From: a virus
DNA: 38,880 nt
Virus record (IMG/VR): IMGVR_UViG_3300031772_003842
Span: 1 to 38,880 of that record
Strand: one strand, 5' to 3'
Part shown: positions 1 to 8,335 of the stretch, piece by piece
How the letters are laid out: the number at the start of each line of letters is the position of its first letter
Numbering within the stretch: the first letter of the stretch is position 1
The notes under the pieces: generated by a model
What the model saw: the letters and a program-made list of their open reading frames with translations, nothing else
Database searches by the model: none
What the model was told of the DNA's origin: nothing
Made by a program: the position numbers and the translations under genes

Positions 1-153
1 TTTGTATTAGTAGACGATGAAATAGCCGGCAGACCGGAACCAGAGGAAGAATTTACTTCCGATAAAATGAGCGACGAACAACTAAAAAAGGTCATGCCAT
101 CGTTAGATATTAAAGAGGATATGGACAACTCGTCCATACCCTTAGAAATTTAA
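1..153 (+). CDS. C-terminal end of an unidentified protein (5' truncated by window edge)
   Basis: Frame 1 is open from the first base to a TAA at 151-153, giving 50 residues of a protein that starts outside the window. The visible tail is strongly acidic (runs such as DDE and EPEEEF) and ends in SSIPLEI. An acidic tail with a short hydrophobic tip resembles single-stranded DNA-binding proteins, but the usual DxIPF ending is not present and no OB-fold sequence is visible, so I do not name it. The next gene starts one base after its stop, which suggests the same transcript. Confidence 0.6.
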   Translation, partial: FVLVDDEIAGRPEPEEEFTSDKMSDEQLKKVMPSLDIKEDMDNSSIPLEI

Positions 154-154
154 A

Positions 155-637
155 ATGAAAGGAAATATACGACCAATTACTCACCATCAAGAAGACACTA
201 GAATGAACTCTAAACCATCTACCAACCAGAGTAAGAAATGTAGACTTTGTAGTGAAAAAGCAATTAGGCTATTTGGTTTGTGTATGAAACATTCCTTAGA
301 GTGGGCAGATAAAAGAGCTGACGAAAGTCATTTCCTAGAGTATGGTAACTTACCACCCAAGACTAAAGCAATAAAAACCCCACACGGGCTTACGCATGGT
401 GTGGGTGTTGATAAGAAGATTATAGCACCCAAGACCCAAGAAGGAAAAGAAAGGAAACCGTTTAAGGCTTTAATTAGCAAGAAGATTCACCGTGCTTTCA
501 GAAAGATAGTTGAAAACAAAATGATAGCCGAAGTGGAAACAAAAGAGCGTCTTGCCCTTGAACAACTATCGGAGCGACTTAAAAACGAAGGCGTGACCAT
601 GTGGGAAGGAAATAATTACATACTTAAAATTAAATAA
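155..637 (+). CDS. Hypothetical protein with N-terminal zinc-knuckle-like motif (160 aa)
   Basis: A basic, lysine-rich protein. Near the N terminus C29-x2-C32 and C43-x2-H46 could ligate one zinc ion, as in small phage zinc-finger proteins. The C-terminal half (about residues 85-155) is predicted to be largely helical and charged. An internal ATG at residue 17 (position 203) is an alternative start that keeps the knuckle. It sits one base after the preceding stop and one base before the next gene, so it is part of a compact rightward operon. Base composition is more AT-rich than in the glycosyltransferase genes downstream. I recognise no family. Confidence 0.6.
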   Translation: MKGNIRPITHHQEDTRMNSKPSTNQSKKCRLCSEKAIRLFGLCMKHSLEWADKRADESHFLEYGNLPPKTKAIKTPHGLTHGVGVDKKIIAPKTQEGKERKPFKALISKKIHRAFRKIVENKMIAEVETKERLALEQLSERLKNEGVTMWEGNNYILKIK

Positions 638-638
638 T

Positions 639-1043
639 ATGACTAACTCCCCCCTAAAAGAGAACCATCCCACCAGAAAAGAATGTAAACATGATGTGGT
701 AGAGGTCTGGACTCAATATTTTAGGAATAAACCAGCTCAAGCGATTGAGCGATGGGACAAGAGGTTTGAAAAGTTAATCATCAGTAAGTTGTTCTTAGCT
801 TGGGAGGCAGGAAAGAAACAGCATAAAACACCAACTGAATATACGCTGGATACTGACAAACTCGGCAGACCTATTTTTGACATGGCAATTTCAGAACTCT
901 CACGGGCAAGGGAAGAAGAACGGGAACGAGTGAGGAAGTGGGCTAAACGAGAAATGCCATCAAAAACATTGTTGGATATAGACAAAAGTTATTATCAAGG
1001 ATATGAATCGGCTTTAGAGGATTTACTTACCAAACTCAAATGA
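639..1043 (+). CDS. Hypothetical charged helical protein (134 aa)
   Basis: Starts with ATG one base after the previous stop and overlaps the next gene by 4 bases (ATGA at 1040-1043). The protein is rich in Lys, Glu and Arg. Residues about 85-110 (SRAREEERERVRKW) look like a charged helix or short coiled coil. There is no signal peptide, membrane segment or cysteine motif. Phage early regions often carry small proteins of this type with unknown roles. An opposite-strand reading frame over the same interval has no convincing start and is taken as a shadow. Confidence 0.55.
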   Translation: MTNSPLKENHPTRKECKHDVVEVWTQYFRNKPAQAIERWDKRFEKLIISKLFLAWEAGKKQHKTPTEYTLDTDKLGRPIFDMAISELSRAREEERERVRKWAKREMPSKTLLDIDKSYYQGYESALEDLLTKLK

Positions 1044-1243
1044 CTATGTGTCCAGACTGTAACCAAAGTACATCGGGTCATTGTTGGAAACATCCACTTA
1101 TGACAATTCCTTATATCCCATATTCTCAGCCCTTGTTACATCAAACCTCCTGCGAACATTGTTTTTGTATTGAAGACCAGCGAGATAAGTTTGATAAACC
1201 TCATGTTAAATGCTGTATATGTGGCACAAGGAAACTCAAATAA
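1040..1243 (+). CDS. Small cysteine-rich protein with double CxxC knuckles (67 aa)
   Basis: The start overlaps the stop of the upstream gene as ATGA, suggesting translational coupling. The protein contains C4-x2-C7, C15-x2-H18, C38-x2-C41 and a terminal C58-C59-x-C61 cluster, enough ligands for one or two zinc ions. Its size and cysteine spacing suggest a small zinc-binding phage accessory protein, but no family is recognisable. It is the last gene of the AT-rich left segment. About 70 bases separate it from the glycosyltransferase operon. Confidence 0.6.
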   Translation: MTMCPDCNQSTSGHCWKHPLMTIPYIPYSQPLLHQTSCEHCFCIEDQRDKFDKPHVKCCICGTRKLK

Positions 1244-1312
1244 CTATGGGAAAGAAACAAACAATATGAAAGATTTAATTCCATTCTACATTTTAGGATT
1301 TTTAATTTGGGA

Positions 1313-2089
1313 ATGTCCAACAGTAACATATCAGTCATAATTCCAACCATGACCGGTGGGCTTTCACACCTTGCCGGACTCATGCCAACTCTGGCGCCAG
1401 AGAATTTGGATGTAGTGATAGTTGACAACGGATCCCGGGATGGGACCACTAATTTCCTGTCCCAATATGAATGTACTCTTCGGATCAACAAAACCAATCT
1501 GGGTTTTTCCCGGGCGAATAACCAGGGGGCTAAACTGGCTCAGGGAGAATATCTGTTATTCCTGAATAATGACACCCAAGTTATCCACGGCTTTGCTGAA
1601 GAAATGCGCCGGACGTTCGAATTGGATCCGAGAATAGGAATTGTAGGGTGTTTAATCTATACCATGAACCTTCCCCGGAAGGTGCAGCACGCCGGTATCT
1701 GCTTCACCCAGGACTATGTTCCCTATGAGCTGGGTTTACCAATCCCCTCAGTGGCGCCGGGAATCCTGAACAATGATCCCCGGGTGTCTATGGTCCACGA
1801 AGTTCCGGCGGTCACGGCGGCTTGCATGATGGTGAAGAAATCTGTTTTCGAGGAGTTGGGAGGATTCGATGAAGCCTATATCAACGGCTGGGAAGACACC
1901 GATTTGGTCCTGAAGGCCCGCGAGCGGGGTTACAAAGTCTGGTATACTGGAAAAACATATATTACCCACAAACATTTTGGATCTATGGGCAGAATGAAAT
2001 ATGAAGGACAAAACAGAAACAGGTACGACGAAATTTGGGTCAACTCCGGACGAGCTAAAAAAATATTAGGAGAATTCAGACATGCTTGA
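1313..2089 (+). CDS. GT2 family glycosyltransferase, rhamnosyltransferase-like (258 aa)
   Basis: A GT-A fold family 2 glycosyltransferase, expected to move a sugar from a nucleotide donor to an acceptor glycan in the cytoplasm. Visible marks are an N-terminal IIPT strand, the donor-binding motif VDNGSRDGT, NLGFSRANNQG, a metal-site strand LLFLNNDT (NND in place of the usual DxD), and the acceptor-site block GGFDEAYINGWEDTDL with a later histidine pair in THKHFG. These resemble the WbbL/RfbN rhamnosyltransferase branch. An in-frame TTG at 1307 lies 8 bases after AGGA (1295-1298) and could be the start instead of the ATG at 1313. It overlaps the following methyltransferase by 8 bases. This is the first gene of a coupled sugar-modification operon. 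Confidence 0.9.
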   Translation: MSNSNISVIIPTMTGGLSHLAGLMPTLAPENLDVVIVDNGSRDGTTNFLSQYECTLRINKTNLGFSRANNQGAKLAQGEYLLFLNNDTQVIHGFAEEMRRTFELDPRIGIVGCLIYTMNLPRKVQHAGICFTQDYVPYELGLPIPSVAPGILNNDPRVSMVHEVPAVTAACMMVKKSVFEELGGFDEAYINGWEDTDLVLKARERGYKVWYTGKTYITHKHFGSMGRMKYEGQNRNRYDEIWVNSGRAKKILGEFRHA

Positions 2090-2621
2090 AGCAATAAAAC
2101 CAATTGGAGAAGGCAGGTATTTGGACCTGGGATGCGGGACCAATAAGCGGTCTAATGCCTATACTGGAATTGATATTGATAAATACGACGGAGTAGATAT
2201 TGTAATGGACTTGCGATTCAATCCGATCCCCTACAAAGATGGGCAGGTGGACGGAGCCTTCTCATCCCACTTTCAGGAGCATTTAACTTTCGAAGAAAAC
2301 ATATACCTGTTCAACGAGGTATACCGCGTCCTGAAACCCGGGGCTTTGTTCGAGGTCATAGTTCCGCATGGTTTTTCATACGCCGGCATGGTGGACCTAT
2401 CCCACAAGACATTCTGGACGGAGGATACATTCGGTTACTTCTCCCCGGAGAATAAATACTTCTATTCCTGGTTCTATGAAAGGGAAGGCCAGCGGGTGCC
2501 GGTTATCAACAAGTGGAATGTAGAAAAAAATGACAGTACCCCGCCCTGGGAATACACAAAGGAAGGGTGGTTGACATTGAAACTAAGAGAAATACATGCG
2601 TTTTTGAGGAAACTGCCATGA
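2082..2621 (+). CDS. SAM-dependent class I methyltransferase (179 aa)
   Basis: A Rossmann-fold methyltransferase of the Methyltransf_11 type. Motif I is LDLGCGT (residues 14-20), followed by an acidic residue after strand 2 (GIDID, about 30-33) that should bind the ribose of S-adenosylmethionine, and an EHL motif near residue 66. The LKPGALFEV segment is the usual post-motif strand. AGGAGA lies 8 bases before the ATG. The gene overlaps the glycosyltransferases on both sides, including an ATGA overlap with the next. A sugar O-methyltransferase is the most natural role in this context, but the substrate cannot be read from the sequence. Confidence 0.85.
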   Translation: MLEAIKPIGEGRYLDLGCGTNKRSNAYTGIDIDKYDGVDIVMDLRFNPIPYKDGQVDGAFSSHFQEHLTFEENIYLFNEVYRVLKPGALFEVIVPHGFSYAGMVDLSHKTFWTEDTFGYFSPENKYFYSWFYEREGQRVPVINKWNVEKNDSTPPWEYTKEGWLTLKLREIHAFLRKLP

Positions 2622-3472
2622 TAGCAATTGTTATCCCTACCAGAAACCGGGCAAACAATTTGGATGTAGTCCTCCGGGCTTTGGCAGACCAGTCGGCAAG
2701 TTGGGATAACTACGAAGTAATTGTTAGTGACGATCATTCGAACGATGGGACTTACAATGTTTGGGATAGGTACGCTGCCCAACCTGGAACCCACTTCAAG
2801 TATGTCAACAACAATACCAAGCCGCATAGTTGGAACGCTTCGGTTCCCCGGAATTTGGGAGCTTTCATAGCGGATCCCCAGTGTACCGCTTTCTGGTTTG
2901 TGGACTCGGATATTGTTATGCCGCATCACGCTGTAGCTACTTATATGGAAGACCTGGAAAGGAAACCGGACCGGGTAATTATCGGCTCATATGATTTCTA
3001 CAGAAAAGACAATGAGGTAATTGCTGTTCCGGATGTTCGCAATACCAAGTTCGAATCTGTTGGAGTTGATGAGCTTTTCAGTACCGTCCATGACGGCCTT
3101 GCATGTTTCGGTGGCAACATAGTTATACCGCGTCACATATTCTGGGATGTAAAAGGATTTTCAGTTGATACCCATATTGGTCTGGAAGACGGAGATATGG
3201 GACTGAAGTTGTGGAAAAGGCAAACAAACTTCAGTTACGACAACCGGGTCCGGGGGAAACATCTCTGGCACGAAACACCACCCGACCGCTTCCCGCCGGA
3301 CATGAAGGACCATATTGATAAACTAAATATGAAACACTTCGGAACCAAGGATCCGGACTATGGCATTATCGAGGCCAGCCGGGAAACATATGCCAGTTGG
3401 GGAATCACCGGCTGGAATCCGCCTCCGGAATGGGTTAAAATGGGCTTTGGTATGGAGGTAAATAAGGTATGA
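2618..3472 (+). CDS. GT2 family glycosyltransferase with DSD motif (284 aa)
   Basis: The ATG at 2618 overlaps the previous stop as ATGA and is preceded by GAGGAA at good spacing. An upstream in-frame GTG at 2567 lies inside the methyltransferase gene and is less likely. The protein starts directly with the GT-A strand IAIVIPTRNRANN, then VSDDHSNDGT, then FWFVDSDIV (the DxD metal site), and later an ED block (GLEDGDMGLKLW) that would supply the catalytic base. This gives a complete family 2 glycosyltransferase core. The last bases overlap the epimerase start (ATGA). Confidence 0.88.
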   Translation: MIAIVIPTRNRANNLDVVLRALADQSASWDNYEVIVSDDHSNDGTYNVWDRYAAQPGTHFKYVNNNTKPHSWNASVPRNLGAFIADPQCTAFWFVDSDIVMPHHAVATYMEDLERKPDRVIIGSYDFYRKDNEVIAVPDVRNTKFESVGVDELFSTVHDGLACFGGNIVIPRHIFWDVKGFSVDTHIGLEDGDMGLKLWKRQTNFSYDNRVRGKHLWHETPPDRFPPDMKDHIDKLNMKHFGTKDPDYGIIEASRETYASWGITGWNPPPEWVKMGFGMEVNKV

Positions 3473-4512
3473 AGATTCTGATTACCGGGGGAGCAGGGTT
3501 TCTGGGCAGTAATATCGTATTGAAAGCATTGGAAAGGGGTCATACGCCGGTGGTCATGGACAACTTTGTCAGGAAGGGGTCCGATAATAATGCCAAGATT
3601 TTATCTGAAAAGCATGGAGTCCAGATAGTTCACGGAGAAACCAGGATAGAGGATGACTGGAAACAGTTCAAGGACATTGACGCCATTGTTCACCTGGCCG
3701 GCCAACCCGGAATCCCTAAGTCGATGGAGAACCCCCGCCTGGACTTTTCGGTTAATGCCGGAGGGACACTGAACGCTTTAGAACATGCAAGGTCTTTGGG
3801 AAATATCCCGGTGGTCTATGCTTCAACAAACAAAATTTATTCGGATGCCATAAACGGAATTCCCCTGGTAGAAACGGAAACCCGGTACGACTTGTCTAAT
3901 CTTTCAGGGTTGGGATATTCCCAGAAGGGAATATCTGAAGACTTCCCAATGGATTCTTCCGGAGAACATCCCCACTCACCCTATGGGGTTTCCAAGGCAA
4001 CTGGTGACTTACTTTGCCAGGAGTGGTATCACGCTTTCGGAGTTCCTACAGTAGTTTTCCGGATGAGTTGTATCTATGGCCTATTCCAAAACGGAGTATC
4101 CGAACAGGGATGGACCGACTTCTTCATCCGGCAGCGGATTCTGGGAGACAATAAATTGATTTTCTATGGCAACGGTAAACAGGTCAGGGATTGTCTGTTT
4201 GGGGACGATGCCGCAGATGCCTATATTACCGCCCTGGAAAAGATAAATATTGCCAAGGGTAAGGTGTTCAACCTGGGTGGAGGGAAATTTAACACGTCAC
4301 TGATAGAGTGGGTAAACATTATGAATGAGTACGATGAAGAGAAGGGTAAGATGGAAATATCCTACGCTGACTGGCGGCTGGCGGACCACCGGCTATATAT
4401 ATCAGATACGACTAAGATTGAGAAAATTCTTGGTTGGAAAGCTACTACGGATATCAGAAGTGGAATTGAACGGATAGTTCAAGCGTACAAAAATAATTTC
4501 TATGAGACTTGA
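3469..4512 (+). CDS. NAD-dependent sugar-nucleotide epimerase, CDP-paratose 2-epimerase-like (347 aa)
   Basis: An extended short-chain dehydrogenase. The NAD-binding motif GGAGFLGSN is at residues 7-15, the catalytic serine/threonine lies in YASTNKIYSD (about 117-126), and the YxxxK pair is Y172/K176. The segments RMSCIYG, EQGWTDFF and GKQVRDCLF match the CDP-paratose 2-epimerase (CDP-tyvelose epimerase, RfbE/Tyv) branch better than the UDP-galactose or dTDP-glucose branches. That enzyme interconverts CDP-paratose and CDP-tyvelose through a C2 keto intermediate. No other 3,6-dideoxyhexose gene is in the window, so the substrate would have to come from the host. The exact substrate is an inference. 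Confidence 0.85.
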   Translation: MKILITGGAGFLGSNIVLKALERGHTPVVMDNFVRKGSDNNAKILSEKHGVQIVHGETRIEDDWKQFKDIDAIVHLAGQPGIPKSMENPRLDFSVNAGGTLNALEHARSLGNIPVVYASTNKIYSDAINGIPLVETETRYDLSNLSGLGYSQKGISEDFPMDSSGEHPHSPYGVSKATGDLLCQEWYHAFGVPTVVFRMSCIYGLFQNGVSEQGWTDFFIRQRILGDNKLIFYGNGKQVRDCLFGDDAADAYITALEKINIAKGKVFNLGGGKFNTSLIEWVNIMNEYDEEKGKMEISYADWRLADHRLYISDTTKIEKILGWKATTDIRSGIERIVQAYKNNFYET

Positions 4513-4960
4513 TTTGGGAGGCGGTCTGGCTCCTACCCCAGGCCATGTCAATATTGACATTGTTGGATCAGCCGATATCCATTGGAACCTTAACAAGGGA
4601 CTACCGCGACAAAAGATATTCCAGATGATGAAAGAGGGAGAAGTGGTCGAAGGAATCCGGGCGCTGCACGTCATAGAACACTTGGACTCAATCATTCCCC
4701 TAATGAATCATTGTTATGAAATTATGGCCCCCGGATCTGTCCTGGAAATATCCACGCCATACGCCGGAACCAACCAGTACTGGCAAGATCCCACCCACAA
4801 GCGGGGTTATGTGGAAGAGTCGTTCTTATACTTTTCCAAGGACTCACCCTACAGAAAAGAGCAGGACGAGTATGGTATTTACGCCCGATTCGAAATAGTT
4901 TCCTGTTCACGGGGGACCGGGCCGGATTACTGGCAGTTATTTGTTAATCTGAAAAGATGA
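4502..4960 (+). CDS. Short SAM-dependent methyltransferase with DPTH motif (152 aa)
   Basis: It begins inside the end of the epimerase gene (11-base overlap) and directly at motif I (LDLGGG), so the domain has almost no N-terminal extension. NIDIVGSADI supplies the acidic ribose-binding position, and HVIEHLDSI is the conserved EHL motif. The segment ISTPYAGTNQYWQDPTH is shared closely with the methyltransferase at 29726-30229 on the other strand, so the two are paralogues of one subfamily. The likely role is methylation of a sugar or another small acceptor in the same pathway. It ends in an ATGA overlap with the next small gene. Confidence 0.8.
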   Translation: MRLDLGGGLAPTPGHVNIDIVGSADIHWNLNKGLPRQKIFQMMKEGEVVEGIRALHVIEHLDSIIPLMNHCYEIMAPGSVLEISTPYAGTNQYWQDPTHKRGYVEESFLYFSKDSPYRKEQDEYGIYARFEIVSCSRGTGPDYWQLFVNLKR

Positions 4961-5208
4961 GCGCAATAGTACAACATATTCTACGGCCCCCAGACGGGGA
5001 AGTTTACATCTTACACTTCAAAGACAATGCAGACAAACAAGGGATAAGAATTCATAACAACGGCCAGGAAATGAAAATTACGGATATTATAATGGCCAAG
5101 GTCCGAGGCAAGAATAACTACATAATGGTAGAAATTATCAAAGGAAAAGACGATCAGTTAATAGTTCCCAAGGCGGGGCAGAAGTTACCAGCTTTCAAAC
5201 CAAAATGA
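4957..5208 (+). CDS. Small hypothetical protein in the glycosyltransferase operon (83 aa)
   Basis: ATGA overlaps at both its start (4957-4960) and its end (5205-5208) make it a coupled member of the operon rather than a chance frame. It is a beta-rich, basic protein with no cysteines, signal peptide or membrane segment. Alternating hydrophobic stretches such as EVYILHF and YIMVEII suggest a small beta-barrel or sandwich. No family is recognised and I infer no function beyond association with the sugar pathway. Confidence 0.6.
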   Translation: MSAIVQHILRPPDGEVYILHFKDNADKQGIRIHNNGQEMKITDIIMAKVRGKNNYIMVEIIKGKDDQLIVPKAGQKLPAFKPK

Positions 5209-6056
5209 AAACACTGATTGTCTATAGTGAAGTATCTGGTTTCGCCATTCAGATTAAGAATCATATATTTAGTGCCTTAAAGGAATTATCAGTCGAGACA
5301 AAGGAGTGCTACATAGAACAGGTAAGTCAGGCGTCTGAGGCTTTTCAGCCAACCATGCACCTATTCCTTCACCACGGGCGGAAACTTTATGAACACCTGG
5401 ACCAGATCAAACAACTCAAAGGCCATAAGATGCTCTGGACGATGGAGGATCCATACGAATCAGATGTTACTTTTGACATGCTGCCACACTTCTACTACAT
5501 ATTTACTTCGGATGAAAACACTTCATTCGCTCTGAAAAAGGCGGAACCGGACCATAAAATATTCTTTGTCCCCCATGCCTGTAACCCAAAGGTTCATAAA
5601 CCTATGGACATAACCTACGAATACCGGTCGGATATTTGTTTCATTGGCAATGCTTTTCCTTCCAGGTTAAAGTGGTTCCAGGAGCATGCTAAAGAATATA
5701 AAAATAAGAAGGTAACAATTATTGGAGTGGGATATCGCGGCCTGGACGGTTATCAACACCAAAGGATTATCCACGACCATGTTCACGATCCGGATGCCCA
5801 GAGGTATATTAACGGGGCTACACTGGTTCTTAATCTTCACCGGCAGAATGAAGATTTGGACATGGCCAATAAGCGGAATATTGTGGCCAGCAGTTTTAAT
5901 AATAGGTACTATGAAACATGGGCATGCGGCCGGCCCCAGTTAGTTATTGGAAGAGGAAACCAATTTTATTGGAAAGAGAAGTATCGGACAGCTCACAAGT
6001 TTCATTCATACAAACAGAGGTTAGTTGACTATTACATCCCCCTGCTCAACCTATGA
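5205..6056 (+). CDS. CgeB-like glycosyltransferase (283 aa)
   Basis: Resembles the CgeB/Glyco_trans_1_2 group of GT-B fold proteins. The visible landmarks are LWTMEDPYESD (about 77-87), YIFTSDE, FVPHACNPKVH, the strand DICFIGNAFPSR that opens the C-terminal domain, and the donor-site region NNRYYETWACGRPQL. It differs from the surrounding GT2 enzymes in fold, so the pathway combines two glycosyltransferase architectures. It is somewhat short compared with typical CgeB proteins. ATGA overlaps couple it to both neighbours. Donor and acceptor are unknown. Confidence 0.8.
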   Translation: MKTLIVYSEVSGFAIQIKNHIFSALKELSVETKECYIEQVSQASEAFQPTMHLFLHHGRKLYEHLDQIKQLKGHKMLWTMEDPYESDVTFDMLPHFYYIFTSDENTSFALKKAEPDHKIFFVPHACNPKVHKPMDITYEYRSDICFIGNAFPSRLKWFQEHAKEYKNKKVTIIGVGYRGLDGYQHQRIIHDHVHDPDAQRYINGATLVLNLHRQNEDLDMANKRNIVASSFNNRYYETWACGRPQLVIGRGNQFYWKEKYRTAHKFHSYKQRLVDYYIPLLNL

Positions 6057-6892
6057 AAGTTTCAGTTGTCACTTGTGCCTGGAACCGGGCGATTCAAACC
6101 GGGTATGGCCTCAGGTCGATAATGGTTCAAGATGAACCGCCGGATGAAATTATCCTGGTTGATGATGGGTCAGTTGATGATATCGGACATGTGGCAGTGG
6201 AACTTGACGGGCTGGCAAAGGAAAAAGGAATTACTTTCGACTATATTTATCTTAATCACCCCGAAGCGAGGATCTCTTCGTTTCCCCGGAATGTTGGATT
6301 GAGAAACGCCAAGCATGAAGTAGTTATCTTTACCGAGCCGGAATGTCTTCATGTCGGAAATACCATTAAGCAGATTAAAGATGCGATTGCTAGCAAACCC
6401 GAAGAGGTTCCGCTAGCAACCCAGATATGGACGGTGGGACCGGCAATCTGGAAAGAGACAGCAAGAGACAGGGATGATCTTCTGATTCATCCGGCGGCGC
6501 TTCTCAATCATCCATATGCCCAACTCACCGACGATCACAATATGCAGAATACCAAAGCGCCGGATTCGGATTGGGGAATTACCGGATCCATCAACTGCTA
6601 CGCTGGATGTTTATTCGGAGCCTACAAAAAAGATCTGATGCTGCTTCAGGGATTTGATGAGGAATTCGTCGGTCATGGATTCGATGATTTTGATTTGTTC
6701 GAAAGGTTCAAACTGATTGGACGGCCAATAGTCCCGCACAATGAAATTGTAGTGATTCACCAATGGCATGAGAAAAACTATCCCTACAACATATATGATT
6801 GCGCTAAGATAAACGGTGAACGGTCGGCTGAACGGGTTAAGCAGGGAGAATACCGGGCCAATATAAACAACCCAAACTGGGGGATAAAATGA
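6053..6892 (+). CDS. GT2-like glycosyltransferase with EPE in the metal-site position (279 aa)
   Basis: N-terminal SVVTCAWNRA and ILVDDGSVDD (DDGS at about 37-40) are typical of the GT-A nucleotide site. PRNVGLRNAKHEVVIFTEPE places E95-P96-E97 where DxD normally sits. The C-terminal block GFDEEFVGHGFDDFDLFERF is the usual acceptor/base region. The gene is paralogous to the next one (6889-7707), which also carries EPE. The start overlaps the previous stop (ATGA) and the end overlaps the next start. It may be an active enzyme of an xPE-type GT2 branch, since one acidic metal ligand is retained, but activity is not proven by sequence alone. Confidence 0.85.
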   Translation: MKVSVVTCAWNRAIQTGYGLRSIMVQDEPPDEIILVDDGSVDDIGHVAVELDGLAKEKGITFDYIYLNHPEARISSFPRNVGLRNAKHEVVIFTEPECLHVGNTIKQIKDAIASKPEEVPLATQIWTVGPAIWKETARDRDDLLIHPAALLNHPYAQLTDDHNMQNTKAPDSDWGITGSINCYAGCLFGAYKKDLMLLQGFDEEFVGHGFDDFDLFERFKLIGRPIVPHNEIVVIHQWHEKNYPYNIYDCAKINGERSAERVKQGEYRANINNPNWGIK

Positions 6893-7707
6893 AAACCACA
6901 CTACTACTTACCACCTACAACCGCGGAGCCTTGTTGGGAAATTCCCTGGAAAGATTGACCCGGCTGACTCTTCCGGATGAAGTCCTGGTAGTAGATGATG
7001 GTTCGGAAGATGCCACTGAAGTAGTGGTCAAGAGTTTCGAGGGCCGGCTGCCTATCCGGTATATTTACAATCACAATCCCAGCTGGACTATCTGTTCTAT
7101 GGCCCGGAATATTGGGGTTAAGAATTGTATCGGAGACATTATTATTACCGCTGAACCTGAATTACTTTTTGTCACCGACCTGATCCCACAATTTCTACAG
7201 GACCACAAAGAAAATCCGGACCAGATAATTTCTGCCGGGACAATTTACCACATGCAACCACGCGCCGACTTCCATCCTGGATGGACCACTGATCCGGTAA
7301 CGGCCCTGAAGGATTGTACTGTGGAGGATTACCAGATTGAACCACGCCCTTATAAAATGTCGGGTTTGGTAAAGACGGTTAATATGCAAGCGACTTTCGC
7401 TGCTTTATATCTGAAGAAGTGGATTGAGATGGTCGGCGGATGGGACGAAGAGTTCCCCGGCGCATGGGGATTTGATGATATTGACCTATGCACCAGACTT
7501 CGGATTAAAGGTATTAATCAATTCATAGACGCCAAAGTAGAAGCGATTCATCAATTCCACCCACACCTACCGCCACATGTTCAGGGTCCGCAGATGTTTG
7601 CCAATGAGAAACACATGATTGATAAAAAGTTGAACGACCAGAGTCCGGATAATCCGATGTTAATTGCTAACCAGGGAAGGGAGTGGGGTAAAATAACTCC
7701 CAGATGA
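6889..7707 (+). CDS. GT2-like glycosyltransferase, paralogue with EPE motif (272 aa)
   Basis: It starts in an ATGA overlap with its paralogue. The N terminus has LLLTTYNRGA and VVDDGSEDAT. MARNIGVKNCIGDIIITAEPE carries E89-P90-E91 in the DxD position. GWDEEFPGAWGFDDIDLCTRLRIKG is the acceptor/base block and is followed by HQFHPH. It is similar to 6053-6892 along its full length, which suggests tandem duplication followed by divergence, probably to transfer different sugars or to form successive linkages. It ends one base before the next ATG. Confidence 0.85.
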   Translation: MKTTLLLTTYNRGALLGNSLERLTRLTLPDEVLVVDDGSEDATEVVVKSFEGRLPIRYIYNHNPSWTICSMARNIGVKNCIGDIIITAEPELLFVTDLIPQFLQDHKENPDQIISAGTIYHMQPRADFHPGWTTDPVTALKDCTVEDYQIEPRPYKMSGLVKTVNMQATFAALYLKKWIEMVGGWDEEFPGAWGFDDIDLCTRLRIKGINQFIDAKVEAIHQFHPHLPPHVQGPQMFANEKHMIDKKLNDQSPDNPMLIANQGREWGKITPR

Positions 7708-7708
7708 T

Positions 7709-8335
7709 ATGAATTACAAAGAGATTCAGCAGGAGGAAGCAGCAACTTGGTTAATAGAGGACGAAAAACTTCGAAGGGAAAAGGCTATGCGGGAAAGTAT
7801 TCGGTATCCACTACTGAAGAAACAAATGGGCTTAGACTATCTGGACACTTCAGAAATGGAGGTCTGGGATATCGGCGCCGGACCATTGGGGGGAGTTAGT
7901 TCGGTCTTGAACTGTAAGATAGCTTACAGATTTGACCCCCTTACCCCAGACTACAAAAAGTATTTTCCTTGTATTGGATACCGCGACGATCCGGCAGAAA
8001 AATTAGGAGACAGGTTGGCCACTCCGGATTTGGTTATAGTCACCAATGCTCTTGACCATTTCGAATACCCGGAGAAATTTCTTCAGGATTTGGTGGACTA
8101 CATGAAACCTAGTGGATACTTCGCCCACCTGCATGCAATAGACAATGCCATATCTCACCCGCATCCGGCCCATGTCCACAACGTCAATCCGGAACTATTT
8201 CGCCGTTATCTGGAACCAGTATTTGAAACTTGTTGGTATACCGACTTCCAGCATGACGGTTTAGTCTACGGATGGAAGAGGCAACCGGCGTTCAGTGGGT
8301 TATACAGAAAGGTGACTGGTTATGGAAAAAGATAG
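7709..8335 (+). CDS. SAM-dependent methyltransferase-like protein (208 aa)
   Basis: After a helical N-terminal stretch of about 45 residues comes EVWDIGAGPLGGVS, a divergent motif I. YRFDPLTPDY gives an acidic residue after strand 2, and TNALDHFEYPEKFLQDLVDYMKPSGYF corresponds to the EHL/post-motif region with DH in place of EH. This is the third methyltransferase of the operon. The C terminus (HDGLVYGWKR) looks complete. The last 14 bases overlap the small gene starting at 8322. The substrate is unknown, and a glycan acceptor is likely from context. Confidence 0.75.
   Translation: MNYKEIQQEEAATWLIEDEKLRREKAMRESIRYPLLKKQMGLDYLDTSEMEVWDIGAGPLGGVSSVLNCKIAYRFDPLTPDYKKYFPCIGYRDDPAEKLGDRLATPDLVIVTNALDHFEYPEKFLQDLVDYMKPSGYFAHLHAIDNAISHPHPAHVHNVNPELFRRYLEPVFETCWYTDFQHDGLVYGWKRQPAFSGLYRKVTGYGKR

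Noticed and set aside
1-153. Possible single-stranded DNA-binding protein C terminus
   Set aside because: Only an acidic tail with SSIPLEI is visible; the usual DxIPF ending and the OB-fold are not seen, so the name would be a guess.
1266-1340. 24-codon frame with a hydrophobic stretch (MKDLIPFYILGFLIWE)
   Set aside because: Very short, overlaps the glycosyltransferase start, and has no clear ribosome binding site.
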